Shown here piece by piece: positions 12,662-23,111 of a DNA stretch of 64,000 nt. The stretch comes from Pyrus communis (lineage: Eukaryota; Streptophyta; Magnoliopsida; Rosales; Rosaceae). The stretch's first letter is position 1; every line of letters begins with the position of its first letter. The position numbers were made by a program, and so were the translations under genes. The stretch spans positions 15,947,799-16,011,798 of the forward strand of contig NC_084813.1 of assembly GCF_963583255.1 (NCBI RefSeq). The letters are read 5' to 3'. Below the pieces are notes generated by a model. The model made no database searches. It saw only the letters and a program-made list of their open reading frames with translations, and was not told the origin of the DNA.

Positions 12662-12945
12662 TGTGACATCCCACATCGCCCAGGGTAGTGATCCTTAAAT
12701 GTATATTCCCATCACTACCTAGCACGAGGCCTTTTGGGAGCTCACTGGCTTCGGGTTCCATCGGAACTCCGAAGTTAAGCGAGAAGGGGGCTAGAGCAAT
12801 CCCATGATGGGTGACCCACTGAGAAGTTGCTTGTGAGTTCCCAAAAACAAAACCGTGAGGGAATGGTAAGCCCAAAGCGGACAATATCGTGCTACGGTGG
12901 TGGAGCGGGCCCGGGAAGTGGTCCGGCCCGGGCCGGGATGTGACA
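12662..12945 (+). repeat. left LTR of the Cassandra element
   Basis: This 284 bp LTR begins TGTGACATCCCACATCG and ends GGGATGTGACA. It includes the 5S-like internal promoter region. Open frames on the minus strand across it are chance products. Confidence 0.92.
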
Positions 12946-13016
12946 AATTGGTATCAGAGCCAATCCCTGGCCGGAAGTGTGCCGACGAGGACGTCGGGCC
13001 CCTAAGGGGGGTGGAT

Positions 13017-13300
13017 TGTGACATCCCACATCGCCCAGGGTAGTGATCCTTAAATGTATATTCCCATCACTACCTAGCACGAGGCCTTTTGGGAGCTCAC
13101 TGGCTTCGGGTTCCATCGGAACTCCGAAGTTAAGCGAGAAGGGGGCTAGAGCAATCCCATGATGGGTGACCCACTGGGAAGTTGCTCGTGAATTCCCAAA
13201 AACAAAACCGTGAGGGAATGGTAAGTCCAAAGCGGACAATATCGTGCTACGGTGGTGGAGCGGGCCCGGGAAGTGGTCCAGCCCGGGGCGGGATGTGACA
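13017..13300 (+). repeat. right LTR of the Cassandra element
   Basis: This is the same length as the left LTR and nearly identical to it. It is preceded by the polypurine tract and followed by ATATA, the probable target-site duplication. Confidence 0.92.
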
Positions 13301-13561
13301 ATATACTCTAAATTGTTGGATGAGAGAAATATGAAGGAATATTAAGGATCATAATTGGTTTTCAGACAGGTTTAATCAATTGCATAATCAATTTAGGTTT
13401 AGAGTATAGTCGAAGATGGCAAAAGTTGGGGCGATAGAGTTTCAACTGAGAATAATTTCAAGTATATTTAGAGAATATGCTGAAGAATTAGAATATTATC
13501 ATAATTGTATCATTCGGTAGACTAGGCCATCACACAATTCATCTCTATAAATATAAGACAC
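13301..13561. other. AT-rich spacer between Cassandra and the copia element
   Basis: Unique-looking AT-rich sequence without a conserved frame. It ends in the TATGC target-site duplication of the copia element. Confidence 0.4.
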
Positions 13562-13566
13562 TATGC

Positions 13567-13733
13567 TATTAAGGGTAGCATTGTAAATCCTAGTTAATGT
13601 TTTCTGTTTGTTTTCCTAGCTGTAATTAGTTAGATGAGATGTCATTTACTCAAAGGATATTCTCTTGTATATATATCAGAATCACAATGTAATCTTATTC
13701 ATTAAGAAATACAGAAAAATATTTTCTCTTTCA
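13567..13733 (+). repeat. left LTR of the copia element
   Basis: This 167 bp LTR starts TATTAAGGGTAGCATTG and ends CTCTTTCA. The 5' dinucleotide is TA, not TG, in both LTRs. It matches the right LTR apart from about six substitutions and a shorter TA microsatellite. Confidence 0.88.
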
Positions 13734-13740
13734 TGGTACA

Positions 13741-14645
13741 TCTATATCCTTCTCACTTTGTTGTGAAGGATCTTTCCTTGGAGAAAGTGCTTTTTAAAGG
13801 CCCTATACAAGATGGCTCTTATTCATTTCACACCACAACTTCCATTGTTGGACAACAACATGCCTTTGCAGCAACTTCAAAAGCATCTTAGGATATATGA
13901 CATCAAAGACTTGGCCATCCCCCTTCAAAATACTTAATAAAGTTGCATCTCATTCTTATATTTCAGTTTCTGGTGATATTCATAAGTATCTGTGTTCTAG
14001 TTGTGCTATGGGCAAATGTTCGAAATTGCCATTTTCTGTAGCTTCTTGTTCTACAATTAAGCTATTAGAGCTTCTACATACAGATATACGGGACCTTCAC
14101 CAACTGTTTCTATACAAGGTTTCAAATATTATATCATCTTTGTTGATGATTTTACCAAGTATTGTTGGTTCTTTCCACTTAAATACAAATCTGAGGCTTT
14201 CTCTACTTTCATTCACTTCAAAGTCTATGGTTGAGAACCTATTGTGCACTAAGATTGTTACATTAAGATCTGCTTCTAGTGGAGAGTTCATTAGCACTCA
14301 ATTTTCCACATTTTTAAGGGATCATGGCACTATTCATCAACTCAATTGCCCTCATACTCCAAAGCAAAACGGGTGTGCTAAAAGAAAGCACACACACTTG
14401 GTTGAAACTGCGAGAACTTTACTTGCAGCTTCCAAGGTTCCATATGAGTTTTGGGTTAATGCTTTTGCCACATCCTTATATCTTATCAACATGCTTCCTA
14501 CTGCAACCAAATGCTCTCCTTGGGAATCTATTTTTCACAAGACTCCATATTACAACTATCTCAGGGTCTTTGGTTGCAAGTGTTTTCCATGGCTCAAGCC
14601 GTATACAAACTCCAAGCTTGATCCCAAGTGTCAACCATGTGTTTT
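13741..14645 (+). pseudogene. copia GAG-pre-integrase and integrase remnant
   Basis: Coding remnant of the copia polyprotein. RLGHPP at about 13904-13921 marks the GAG-pre-integrase domain, after stops at about 13890, and the frame shifts near 13930. SCAMGKCSKLPF supplies the CXXC part of the integrase zinc finger, LLHTDI the first core aspartate region, and HQLNCPHTPKQNG the region near the catalytic glutamate, with later YEFWVNAFATSLYLINMLP and VFGCKCFP. The central core is disturbed by frameshifts (about 14100-14280). The frame is cut at 14645 by the nested insertion and continues at 18135 with FLGYSLQHKGYK. Confidence 0.88.
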
Positions 14646-15079
14646 TGATGCGGGATTTATACGCACACAAATTAAACCCTCTTTTCGTCAAATTGTAGTA
14701 TATGTATAAGTAGGGATCGTTCTGAACCGGGGATTAGGAGGGATTGTTAATCACTTGGATTTGACTCAAAAACGTAAAATAACAATATGAAACACTATAC
14801 TAGACTCAAATATTGCAAAACTAAACTTTAAAACACTAAAACAAACCAAAAGACTCAAACAGTACCCAAAGCACTCGAAACTGCCTTAAAAACACTTTAT
14901 GGGCAGTTTTGAGCACCTTGAGTACTTTGGACGAATTTGGGAAACAAAATGAATCAAAACACTTATAAGCACAAACTAAATGTATTTCTAACTAATCTAA
15001 CACTTTAAAATAAATGGGGGATTGGTTTTGGATGAATTTGAAAACAAAACAAATTGTAAAACGAAGAATGATGAAAAAC

Positions 15080-16360
15080 TAGTTAGAGGGTTCCTTATCC
15101 ACACATGAACATAAGCATATAATTTGACTCCCAGTTATGACTTCAACAAACGATGAATGACAATGCTCCAAGTTAATTAGGTCCGCTTAAACTAACTTTC
15201 AGATTTCCCTAGATTCATTGGATTGAATGGAATACGCATTACAACCAAATTATTCCTAATCAAAGTCCCTAACCATGGAATACGCATGATAGAGACATTC
15301 AACAAGGATCATTAAGTTCAATGGAAATCATAAACATCGACTAGGCATTCATAACTATGGAATACGCATGTTAATCCAGCCTAGGGTTTACTAAACACAA
15401 TCGTGACTAGCGATTTTTACTACTCATGAATATAAGTTCATAACGATTAGGTGAAATTCCCTTATATCCTACCATCAAGTTTAGGCATGCAAATTAAGTG
15501 TCAACCCTCAACCCACATAAATAAACAAGTTCTTAATCAAAACAGAAAAGTAAACCACATCTAAAGTTCATGAATTCATAATTGGAGTAAATCAAATCAT
15601 AACCAACATATGTAAATGGCTTCAAATTCGCCTCTAACTAAAAAGAAATTAGTTCCACATGTTTAATATAATTGAACAACAAGTTAAATTAAACATGAAA
15701 ACATAAACAAGTTAATAAACTAGACAGAATGTAAATATGAAATTGAAATAGAATGAATGGAATTGAAATGAATGAATGCTAGCTAAGGGGTTCATCTTCA
15801 CATATGTTACACTTGCATAATAAAATGATTTCCAATTGCATTTCAATAAACCATGAAACTCAACACCCCGGGTTAATTAGGTCCGCTTAAATTAACCGTC
15901 AAGTTCTCCTTAAGTTAATGAATTGGATGGGTTAGCGCAACGCAATCCACAACATTCTCCAAAAGTCTTTTACGTGAACAGCACAATAAAGATACAATCA
16001 AAGATCATTAAGCATCATGAAAATTATAAGTATTGACGAGGCATTCGTTACTATGGAATACGCATGAAACTTATGCCAAGAATTCGTTTAACGCGATTGT
16101 TTATAAGCAACCTCCACTACTTGTGAATATAAGTTCATAACGATTAGGTGAAACTCACTTATATTCTAGCGTCATATTCATGCATGAAAATTAAGCGCGC
16201 ATTCTCAATAAACATACATAAATAAGTTATCAATCAAACGGTTAAACAAATTGAATCCACAACTTATGAAACGCAATTAGAAGTAATCAAATCAAAATGC
16301 AAGCATAAACATATATTTGAATCACCCCCTAGCTAAAGGGGAGTTTAGTTCCTCATACGT
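15080..16360. repeat. two diverged tandem copies of a roughly 0.7 kb module inside insertion A
   Basis: The words TTAATTAGGTCCGCTTAAA, TGGAATACGCATG and ATATAAGTTCATAACGATTAG occur in the same order in 15080-15680 and again in 15780-16360. The copies are clearly diverged. Insertion B carries only one such module (about 20840-21410, reverse orientation). Confidence 0.8.
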
Positions 16361-16759
16361 ACAAAACAAAGAGAATCAAAGAAACACCTAAACATTCCAA
16401 CAACTCAAACTTGAATTGTATGAACGTTTAGGCCCTCTTCTTTTCCATTCCTCATTCGTACAAAACAAAGAGTATTGAAATTAAACATTGAAATCAAAGA
16501 AACACCTAAACATTCCAACAACTCAAACTTGAATTGTATGAACGTTTAGGCACTCTTCTCTTCCTCTTCGTTATGGCACAAGGTCTAAGGATAGTTTGAT
16601 GGTGTGAATGGTTTGGGGAGTGGTGAAAATGGAAGGATGGTGTTTGGATTGTAAGGGAGAGCACAGCACAAGGAAGTTTGATGGTCTACATTCTGAAATG
16701 GAAGTGTTTATGAGAATGAATGCAATGGATGCTTATTTATAGGTGAAATGGGGGGAACA

Positions 16760-17815
16760 TGACAGCTAGGTTATGATGATGAATGCATGTGCAAAGTTGG
16801 TTGAATGATTATGAGTGCATGTGGCTGAAATAGCATGTGGAATGGCTGGAAATGCAAGGAGAATGCATGTGCACGGTTTTGGGAGAGAATGGGAGTGCAT
16901 GTGGCTGAAATGTTGGAGGAACAAGTGCATGTGGCTGCATTGTGGTGCAATGATGGTGTTTGTGTGAATGATGGCAGATTGTGTGGATGAATGATTATGG
17001 TCTTGTAAGGGTGGAAATGCATGTGGAGTGCATGGTTGTGTTGGTTGAATTAAAGAATGGGAATGCAATCTGAAATACATGTGAATTAAAACTAGAGTGA
17101 TGATGATGAATGCATGTGCAAAGGAAGTGGATTTTCTGCAAATGCAAGGTGAATGTGCATGGCTGAAAATGCATGTGAAAGCATGTGAATTAAATGGATG
17201 TGGGTGGAAATGTGGCTGCAATGATGAAGTGAATGCATGTGGAATGGGATGGGAATGCAAAAAAGGGGGAGCTGGAAATGCATGTGTGATGCACGGCTTT
17301 TGGGTAGATTGGGTGTTGTTTATGAATGTGTTTGCATGTGGATTAGAGGGGGAAGGCATGTGCAATGAGTGGTGTTGTTGGTGTGTGAAAGTGGCTGAAA
17401 ATGAATGTGTATGAAATGAATTAAAGGGTGCATGTGTTGATGATTTGTGGTGCAATGATGAATTAAAGGAATGCATGTGCAATAACAGCTAGGTTAAATT
17501 AATTAAAGGGACATGTGGGTTGGAAATGCATGTGAATGCATGTGTTGATGAATGGGATTGTGGAGATGCACGGCACATGTGTAGGAATGATTATGGATGC
17601 ATGTGTTGAATGATTTCTTGGTGAGGGATGTGGAGTGGCTGGAATGATGAAAGAATAAAGGGTGCATGTGGGTTAATTAATTAAGTGTATGATATGATAA
17701 GTGAATGATATGATAAGTGGTGAATGATATGTGGTGAATGATAAGTGGTGAATGATATGTGGTGAATGATAAGTGATAAGTGATATGTGGTGATAAGTAA
17801 TGATATGTGGGAGTG
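16760..17815. repeat. low-complexity GCATGTG / GAATGATATGTG tract
   Basis: Irregular repeats of words such as AATGCATGTG, GTGGCTGAAA and GAATGATTATG run from 16760 to about 17670. Short tandem copies of GTGAATGATATGTG and GATAAGTG variants follow at 17675-17815. The tract is strongly purine/G-biased on the plus strand. Its complement gives the artefactual His/Ser/Pro-rich frames. Confidence 0.85.
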
Positions 17816-18139
17816 TGGCTGAAATGAAGGAGTGGAATGTTGGAATGTTATGCACGGCTAAGGATAAAGGAAAGGTTTAAATGTCCTAAAACTAAAGGGA
17901 ACAAGGTTCCAACACTTTGGTCTTCAATTTCGTCCAACACTTTGGCTCCAAGCATAAGCTATCCATCCTTAGCCCAAAAGTGCTCCAAAAGTCTCCAAAA
18001 TGCATCTTTTTGCTCCTTTAGCCCTTTGGACCTACAAACACACGAAAATAGCTTAAAGTACTAAAATAACTAAAGAACCATAACGTAAATGCACGAGAAC
18101 AAGCCATTTAAGTCGCATGAATATGCTCCTATCAGTTTT

Positions 18140-19451
18140 TCTGGGATACAGCTTACAACACAAAGGTTACAAGTATATGTCCCTTGTAACTAGGAAAGTC
18201 TACATTTCCAAGCATGTGCTTTTTTATGAAACTCAGTTTCCCTTTCATTATACTGTTACTTCTCCAGTTCTGCACCAGTCCTCTAGTTCCAATTTTAATC
18301 TTATTCCTACATCATTAACCTTCCCTGCACCACCATCCCTCTCAACCACTTCTTTATCTACATCACATATCTCTCATCCTCCCACAACTTCACCTATATC
18401 TTCACCACATCCAATTCCTTCCTCCTTTAACAGTCAACAGACCCAATTGCCAATCAACACTCACCTTATGCAAACCAGGTCTAAATCTGGCATTGTCAAA
18501 CCTAAAGCTCTTGATGCCACCAAACATCTTATTCCTTCTCACCTTGCTCCAGACTATATCCCAACCACCTACCTTCAAGCTTCTAAACACCTTCACTGAA
18601 GACCAGCAATGCAGGAAGAATTCAATGCATTACTTAGCACTGATACCTGGTTACTTGTTCCACTACATTCCTCTCAAAATTTGGTGGGATGTAAATGGGT
18701 TTTTCGGATCAAGAGAAAACCAGATGGCACAATCGACAAGTTTAAAGCCCAGCTTGTTGCCAAAGGGTTTCACCAGCAACAAGGTTTAGACTACACTGAG
18801 ACATTTAGTCCAGTAGCTAAACCAGTTACCATTAGATTACTTTTTACATTAGCTGATCACTTCAACTAGTTTCTCAATCAATTGGATGTGAGCAATGCTT
18901 TTCTGCATGGAACATTATCTGAATCTGTCTTTATGGTTCAACCTCTAAGATTTGAAGATTCAACCAAGCCTAACTATGTTTGATAGCTGTATAATTCTCT
19001 ATATGGACTCAAACAAGGCCCTAGGGCTTGGTATGAAAAACTTCACACTGCTCTCTTTTCTATGGGATTCACTGGTTCACAAAATGACCATTCACTATTT
19101 GTCAAATGTCCAAATCTTAGTGTATGTTGATGATATACTAGTCATATGTCCAAATCCTTAAGTTTGCAAAGATACTATTTCTCAACTCAGTAACTTCTTT
19201 TCTATCAAAGACTCAGGACCTCTTCACTATTTTCTTGGCATTGAAGTCAAAAAGTCAACATCAGGGTTCTTTATATCTCAAACCAAGTACATTCTTAATT
19301 TGCTTGAGAAATCAAATATGCTTGGTGCAAAACCATGTGCCACTCCTTTTAGCACTTCTTCATTGGATCATCAGTCTTCACGATTATCAAATCCATCAAA
19401 GTATAGATCATTGGTTGGAGGATTACAATACCTCACTTGGTCCAGGCCTAA
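18140..19451 (+). pseudogene. copia integrase end and reverse transcriptase remnant
   Basis: This continues the copia frame after insertion A. FLGYSLQHKGYK is the end of the integrase region and is followed by a Ser/Thr/Pro-rich linker. Reverse transcriptase motifs are [69 protein letters not shown] and YVDDIL. In-frame stops occur at about 18868, 18982 and 19159, and there are frameshifts, so the enzyme is dead. The frame is cut at 19451 within the WSRPD region by insertion B. Confidence 0.9.
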
Positions 19452-21829
19452 TGATAGAAGCATATTTATGCGACTTAGTTTGCTTGTTTTCGTACATTTA
19501 TGTTATTAATTCTTAGTTATTTTAGTTCTTTAAGCTTCTTTTGTGTGTTTTCAGGTTCATAAGACGTAGTTGGCGAAAAGATGCATTTTGGAGCCTTTTG
19601 GAGCACTTTTGGGCACAAATTGGATAGCTTATGCTTGGAGCAAAAGGAATGGACGAACTTGAAGAGTTGATGTCGCAAGGATTCCTACTACAACAAGGAT
19701 TCCTACTACGACGAGGATTCCAATTACGAGAAGGTTTCCAAATTGAAGGAGGTTTCCCACTCACATGAGGATTCCTATTTGGACGAGGATTCCTAATCAC
19801 ACAAGGATTCCTACTTGAAGTAGGAAAGTTAAGCCAAAGTTTCCTATTTTGGTTGACCTTTCCTAAATCAAGAACGCTCTAAGTTTTGGCAACTAAGATA
19901 GCTCCCGAGCACCCTTGGACAACAAACAAAGGTTCTTTGCAACTTTCCCTTCCTTGCCGTGCAAGGAAGGTTGTTTCCCTTTCTTTGTGTAAACTTCCCT
20001 ATTTTCCATATGTGTTAGGACCTTTCCCTTATTCTAATACCTCTTGCTTTGTGTCTTACCTTTCCCTAAACTATGTGCCGCACCCTTCCCTTGTGTTTCC
20101 TGATTTCAATTTCCTATTTCCTAGTTTAATTCACTTTCCTAGTTCTAAAACTTTCCCTAAAGTCCTAATTTCTGATTTCTTGCAAGGAATGGATTTTTCC
20201 TTCCTTCTTTTGCACCAATTTCGTACCTTACCTTAAATTCCCTTTCCTTGCTGTGCAAGAGGTTTAATTTCTGATTCCTTGCAAGGCAAGGACATTCCTT
20301 ACTTGTTTTAAATTTGTGCATTCCCCTTTTCTGATTTTTTTGGACTTTATTCACTTACCTTTTATATTTAGACTAGGAAATCTGAATCATAACTCAATTA
20401 GGTATGTTATTAACTTCCCAAAACACTTATAATCAGCCCTTGGCCGAACCCTAGAGGGGATCCACCACCAAAACTCGTCCATTCACTCCCACACACATCC
20501 ATCCATCCCAAAACACCATTCTGCAACCCAGAAACATAACCAGCCATTCCACCTTCTTCCACCATCATTGTCGAGTCCTCCACCACCTTCCAACCATCAA
20601 ACACTCATCCATACTCAACCTACATCCCTTGTCGTGCCTCTAAACACCCCAAAATCCATTCTATCATCAAAACAACCCAGAAACCATCATCACCCAATCT
20701 GCCGCAAGCAAGGGAAAGGAGACAGATTCACTCAATTGTTTGGCTCTTCATTCTGAGTTGTTGAACAATTTTAGGTGTATTATATCTTATATTTCAATGT
20801 CTAATTCATGTAATCTTTGTTTTGGTTTAAGTATGATTGGCTAAATTCGTTTTGGCTAAGGGTGTATTCGAAACCATGATTATATATGTGAAATAAGTTG
20901 ATTACTTCCAGTTATCATTGCATAAGTCGTGAATACAATTTGCTTAACCGTCTGATTTAGAACTTATTCTTGTATGTTGATTGAGAGTGCACGCTTAATT
21001 TGCATGCTTGAATCTGGTGCTAAGGTATAAGTTTGTTTCACCTAATTGTTATGAATTTATATTCGCAAGTAGTGAAGGTCGCTAGTCACGATCGTGTTAA
21101 ATAGATTCCTGGCAGGAGTATCATGCTTTTCATAGTTACAAATGCCTTGTCGATGCTTATGATTTCCAAAGAATGTAATGATTCTAACTTGTGTCTTTAT
21201 CATGCTGTTCATATAGAGAACTTGTTAGGAATAATTTGGTTGCGATGCATATTCATCCAATTCAATGATTCTAGGGAAATCTGAAGGTTAATTTAAGCGG
21301 ACCTAATTAACTTGGAGTGTCGAGGTTCATAACTTATTGAATTGATAACTGGAAATTGACTTACGTTGCATATATATCATGTGTGGAGAAGAACCCCTTA
21401 GCTATTCCATCATCCATTGGTTCATCACAAATTGTCTTACAATCTGTTTTTCTTTACAATCTGTCCGTTAAATTTAATTTCGTCCAAACACAATCCCCCC
21501 CATATTTTGTTAAGTCTTAGTCATTATAATCTGTCTTATTTTGTGTTTTTAAGTATTTTGAGTCACAAGCACTTTCAAATTCGTCCAAATCAAGTTTTAG
21601 TTTTTGTTTGAGTCAATTTGATTGTTTTAGGCAGTTTTGAGTGTTTCAAATCTGTTTTGAGTCATAGTAGTCTAGTTAGAGTCTTTAAGTTTAGTTTTTG
21701 TGTTTTTAAGTCAATTTATATTAGATTAGCACCCCTGGTTAATCCCCGGTTAGAACGATCCCTACTTACATCATTACTACAATTGTCACAAATAGGGTTT
21801 AATTTGTGTGTCACATTCGTAACGCATCA
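19452..21829 (+). mobile_element. nested insertion B: 2.4 kb non-coding TG...CA element of the same family as A
   Basis: The left end TGATAGAAGCATATTTATGC and right end TAACGCATCA mirror the ends of insertion A in inverted orientation. The flanks are CCTAA (19447-19451) and CCTGA (21830-21834), a 5 bp duplication with one change, which splits the copia frame between reverse transcriptase and RNase H. There are no coding domains. It holds one copy of the module that is doubled in A, a minisatellite (19676-19830) and a stretch about 19900-20760 not shared in recognisable form with A. Confidence 0.85.
19676..19830. repeat. minisatellite of about 18 bp units, GGATTCCTACTA-type
   Basis: At least seven degenerate units based on CAAGGATTCCTACTAC follow each other inside insertion B, with spacing of about 16-21 bp. 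Insertion A has no such array at the matching place. Confidence 0.8.
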
Positions 21830-22464
21830 CCTGACCCTTCATTTGCAATCAATCCAGTATGTCAGTTTATGCATCAACCAAAGGAATCTCATCTTCAAGC
21901 TGTTAAAAGGATTTTGAGATACCTTAAAGGAACTCTGGATCTTGGTCTCTGGTTTCCTAAACATTCAAATTCCCTCAGTATTAATGCCTTTTCAAATGCT
22001 AATTGGGCAGGTTGTCATATAGATAAACCATCAACTAGTGGATTTTGCATATTTTTGGGTAACTCTCTTATTAGTTGGAGTGCTAAGAAGCAACCAACAG
22101 TGGTCAGATCTTCTACTGAAGCTCAATACAGGTCCTTGGCAAACACTGCAACTGAAATTACATGGATTTGCAAATTATTGGTTGATGTTGGTTTACAACT
22201 GCCCTATCTTCCCATGCTTTGGTGTGACAACATCTCAGCTATTTCATTAGCTAAGAATCCCATTTTTCATGCAAGAACAAAGCAAGTCGAGATAGACTAT
22301 CACTACACTCGGGAAAAAGTCTTGTCCAAAGCCATTTTAGTTCATTTTATCTGCACTCAAGACCAGATTGCTGACATTTGCACCAAGTCTCTTTCTAAGG
22401 CTAGATTTCAACTACTTAGGGACAAACTTTCCCTTCAAGTCCCTCAGTTTTGTTTGAGGGGGGA
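21830..22464 (+). pseudogene. copia RNase H remnant
   Basis: This is the last domain of the copia polyprotein. NPVCQFMHQPKESHLQAVKR and ILRYLKGTLDLGLWF precede the RNase H core. SNANWAGC stands where copia elements normally have an SDADWAG-type motif, so the first catalytic aspartate appears to be asparagine. SSTEAQYRSLANTATEITW and WCDNISAISLAKNPIFHART follow. The frame is open for over 200 codons and runs past the purine tract into the right LTR. It is the best preserved domain of the element. Confidence 0.9.
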
Positions 22465-22564
22465 TATTAAGGGTAGCATTGTAAATCCTAATTAACATTT
22501 TCTGTTTGTTTTCCTAGCTGTAATTAGTTAGATGAGTTGTCATTTACTCAAAGGATATTCTCTT

Positions 22565-22599
<35 letters not shown>

Positions 22600-22655
22600 A
22601 GAATCACAATGTAATCTTATTCATTAAGAAATACATAAAGATATTTTCTCTTTCA
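22465..22655 (+). repeat. right LTR of the copia element
   Basis: This 191 bp LTR is longer than the left one because of a TA microsatellite at about 22567-22598. It is preceded by the purine tract and followed by TATGC. Confidence 0.88.
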
Positions 22656-22660
22656 TATGC

Positions 22661-23111
22661 AACGTAGAAAGCCCATTCAATTCAACAAACAACTTAAACG
22701 CTCTACGTGAAAACCCTCATTCTACACGAAATCCTTCTTACACTACTGAGACAAACACTAACTATCCTAACCCTGAACACCATTACTTTTGGTTGTTTGG
22801 TTACCTATCTAAGACTCGACGGGCGAAGAATTTCTCATTCTTTCGCCTAAAGAGGTCATCTCATTAACTTCTGGGTGAAGTGAAGTGTTATTAAGTTACT
22901 CATATTTAGCACAGTGAAAGCCAAGCCAGTTATTGAATTTCACAGTGATCTAGTAAACTTGTTTTCAAGTTCTAGAACCTAAGGTCAAGTTGTATTCCTT
23001 CCTCGACTGTAATCGCCAGGTGCATAAGTCAGCAGCTTGCTAGGTGATAAATTAGCAACTCATTTGTCACCACCACCATACTTTTTCCACATTCAAAAGA
23101 AGGACGTAGTA
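22661..23111. other. spacer without recognised features
   Basis: The sequence after the copia insertion contains no conserved frame. Short words suggest ordinary intergenic DNA. Confidence 0.35.

Larger units (their letters stand above)
12662..13300 (+). mobile_element. complete Cassandra TRIM retrotransposon with 5S-rRNA-like LTRs
   Basis: Two 284 bp direct repeats (12662-12945 and 13017-13300), each TG...CA, flank a 71 bp internal region. Directly after the left LTR is TGGTATCAGAGC (12949-12960), a standard initiator-Met tRNA primer-binding site. Directly before the right LTR is a purine tract containing AAGGGGGGTGG. The LTRs contain a 5S rRNA-like block (about 12722-12842 in the left copy) with GGAACTCCGAAGTTAAGCG and GATGGGTGACCCACT, which are hallmarks of Cassandra elements. 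The left and right flanks are GTATA and ATATA, a probable 5 bp target-site duplication with one change. I count about six substitutions between the LTRs (about 2%), so the insertion is fairly young. It encodes no protein and must rely on enzymes from other elements. Confidence 0.93.
14646..18134 (-). mobile_element. nested insertion A: 3.5 kb non-coding TG...CA element, probable solo LTR of a long-LTR family
   Basis: The insertion is flanked by a perfect 5 bp duplication GTTTT (14641-14645 and 18135-18139) that splits the copia integrase frame. Its ends are TGATGCGGGATTTATACG and GCTCCTATCA. It shows no protein domain, primer-binding site or purine tract. It matches insertion B (19452-21829) in the opposite orientation: the reverse complement of its right end corresponds to the left end of B, and its left end to the right end of B. 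Strand is given relative to B and is arbitrary. It contains a doubled module (about 15080-16360), a short duplicated stretch (about 16350-16560) and a long GCATGTG-rich tract (about 16760-17670). Length and 5 bp duplication fit a long-LTR gypsy family, but I cannot name it. A 238-codon minus-strand frame at 16766-17482 is a low-complexity artefact. Confidence 0.85.
13562..22660 (+). mobile_element. defective Ty1-copia retrotransposon carrying two nested insertions
   Basis: The outer limits are matching LTRs (13567-13733 and 22465-22655) with the 5 bp target-site duplication TATGC on both sides (13562-13566 and 22656-22660). The right LTR is preceded by the purine tract TTTGAGGGGGGA. After the left LTR only TGGTA of a primer-binding site remains. 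Gag and protease are missing, and the coding remnant starts just before the GAG-pre-integrase RLGHP motif. Integrase, reverse transcriptase and RNase H then follow in copia order, broken by stops, frameshifts and two insertions (14646-18134 and 19452-21829). Without the insertions the element would be about 3.2 kb. It cannot encode a working set of proteins. Confidence 0.93.

Noticed and set aside
12720..12842. A genuine 5S rRNA gene
   Set aside because: The match is partial and diverged, occurs once in each LTR, and sits between the TG/CA ends, primer-binding site and purine tract of a Cassandra element.
12624..13239. Three overlapping minus-strand frames
   Set aside because: They fall in the Cassandra LTRs, which are 5S-like and non-coding. 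The repeated protein text comes from the repeated LTR.
16766..17482. 238-codon minus-strand open frame rich in His, Ser and Pro
   Set aside because: It is the complement of the GCATGTG low-complexity tract in a non-coding insertion. It has no domain or codon signature, and the tract is open in several frames.
19676..19830. CRISPR-like array
   Set aside because: The units are degenerate, about 18 bp, without unique spacers of constant length, and this is plant nuclear DNA.
14646..21829. Insertions A and B as one large element with terminal inverted repeats
   Set aside because: Each has its own 5 bp duplication and splits the copia frame at a different point, so they are two separate insertions.
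13741..22495. A functional copia retrotransposon
   Set aside because: Gag and protease are missing, stops and frameshifts break integrase and reverse transcriptase, an RNase H aspartate appears changed, and two insertions interrupt the frame.
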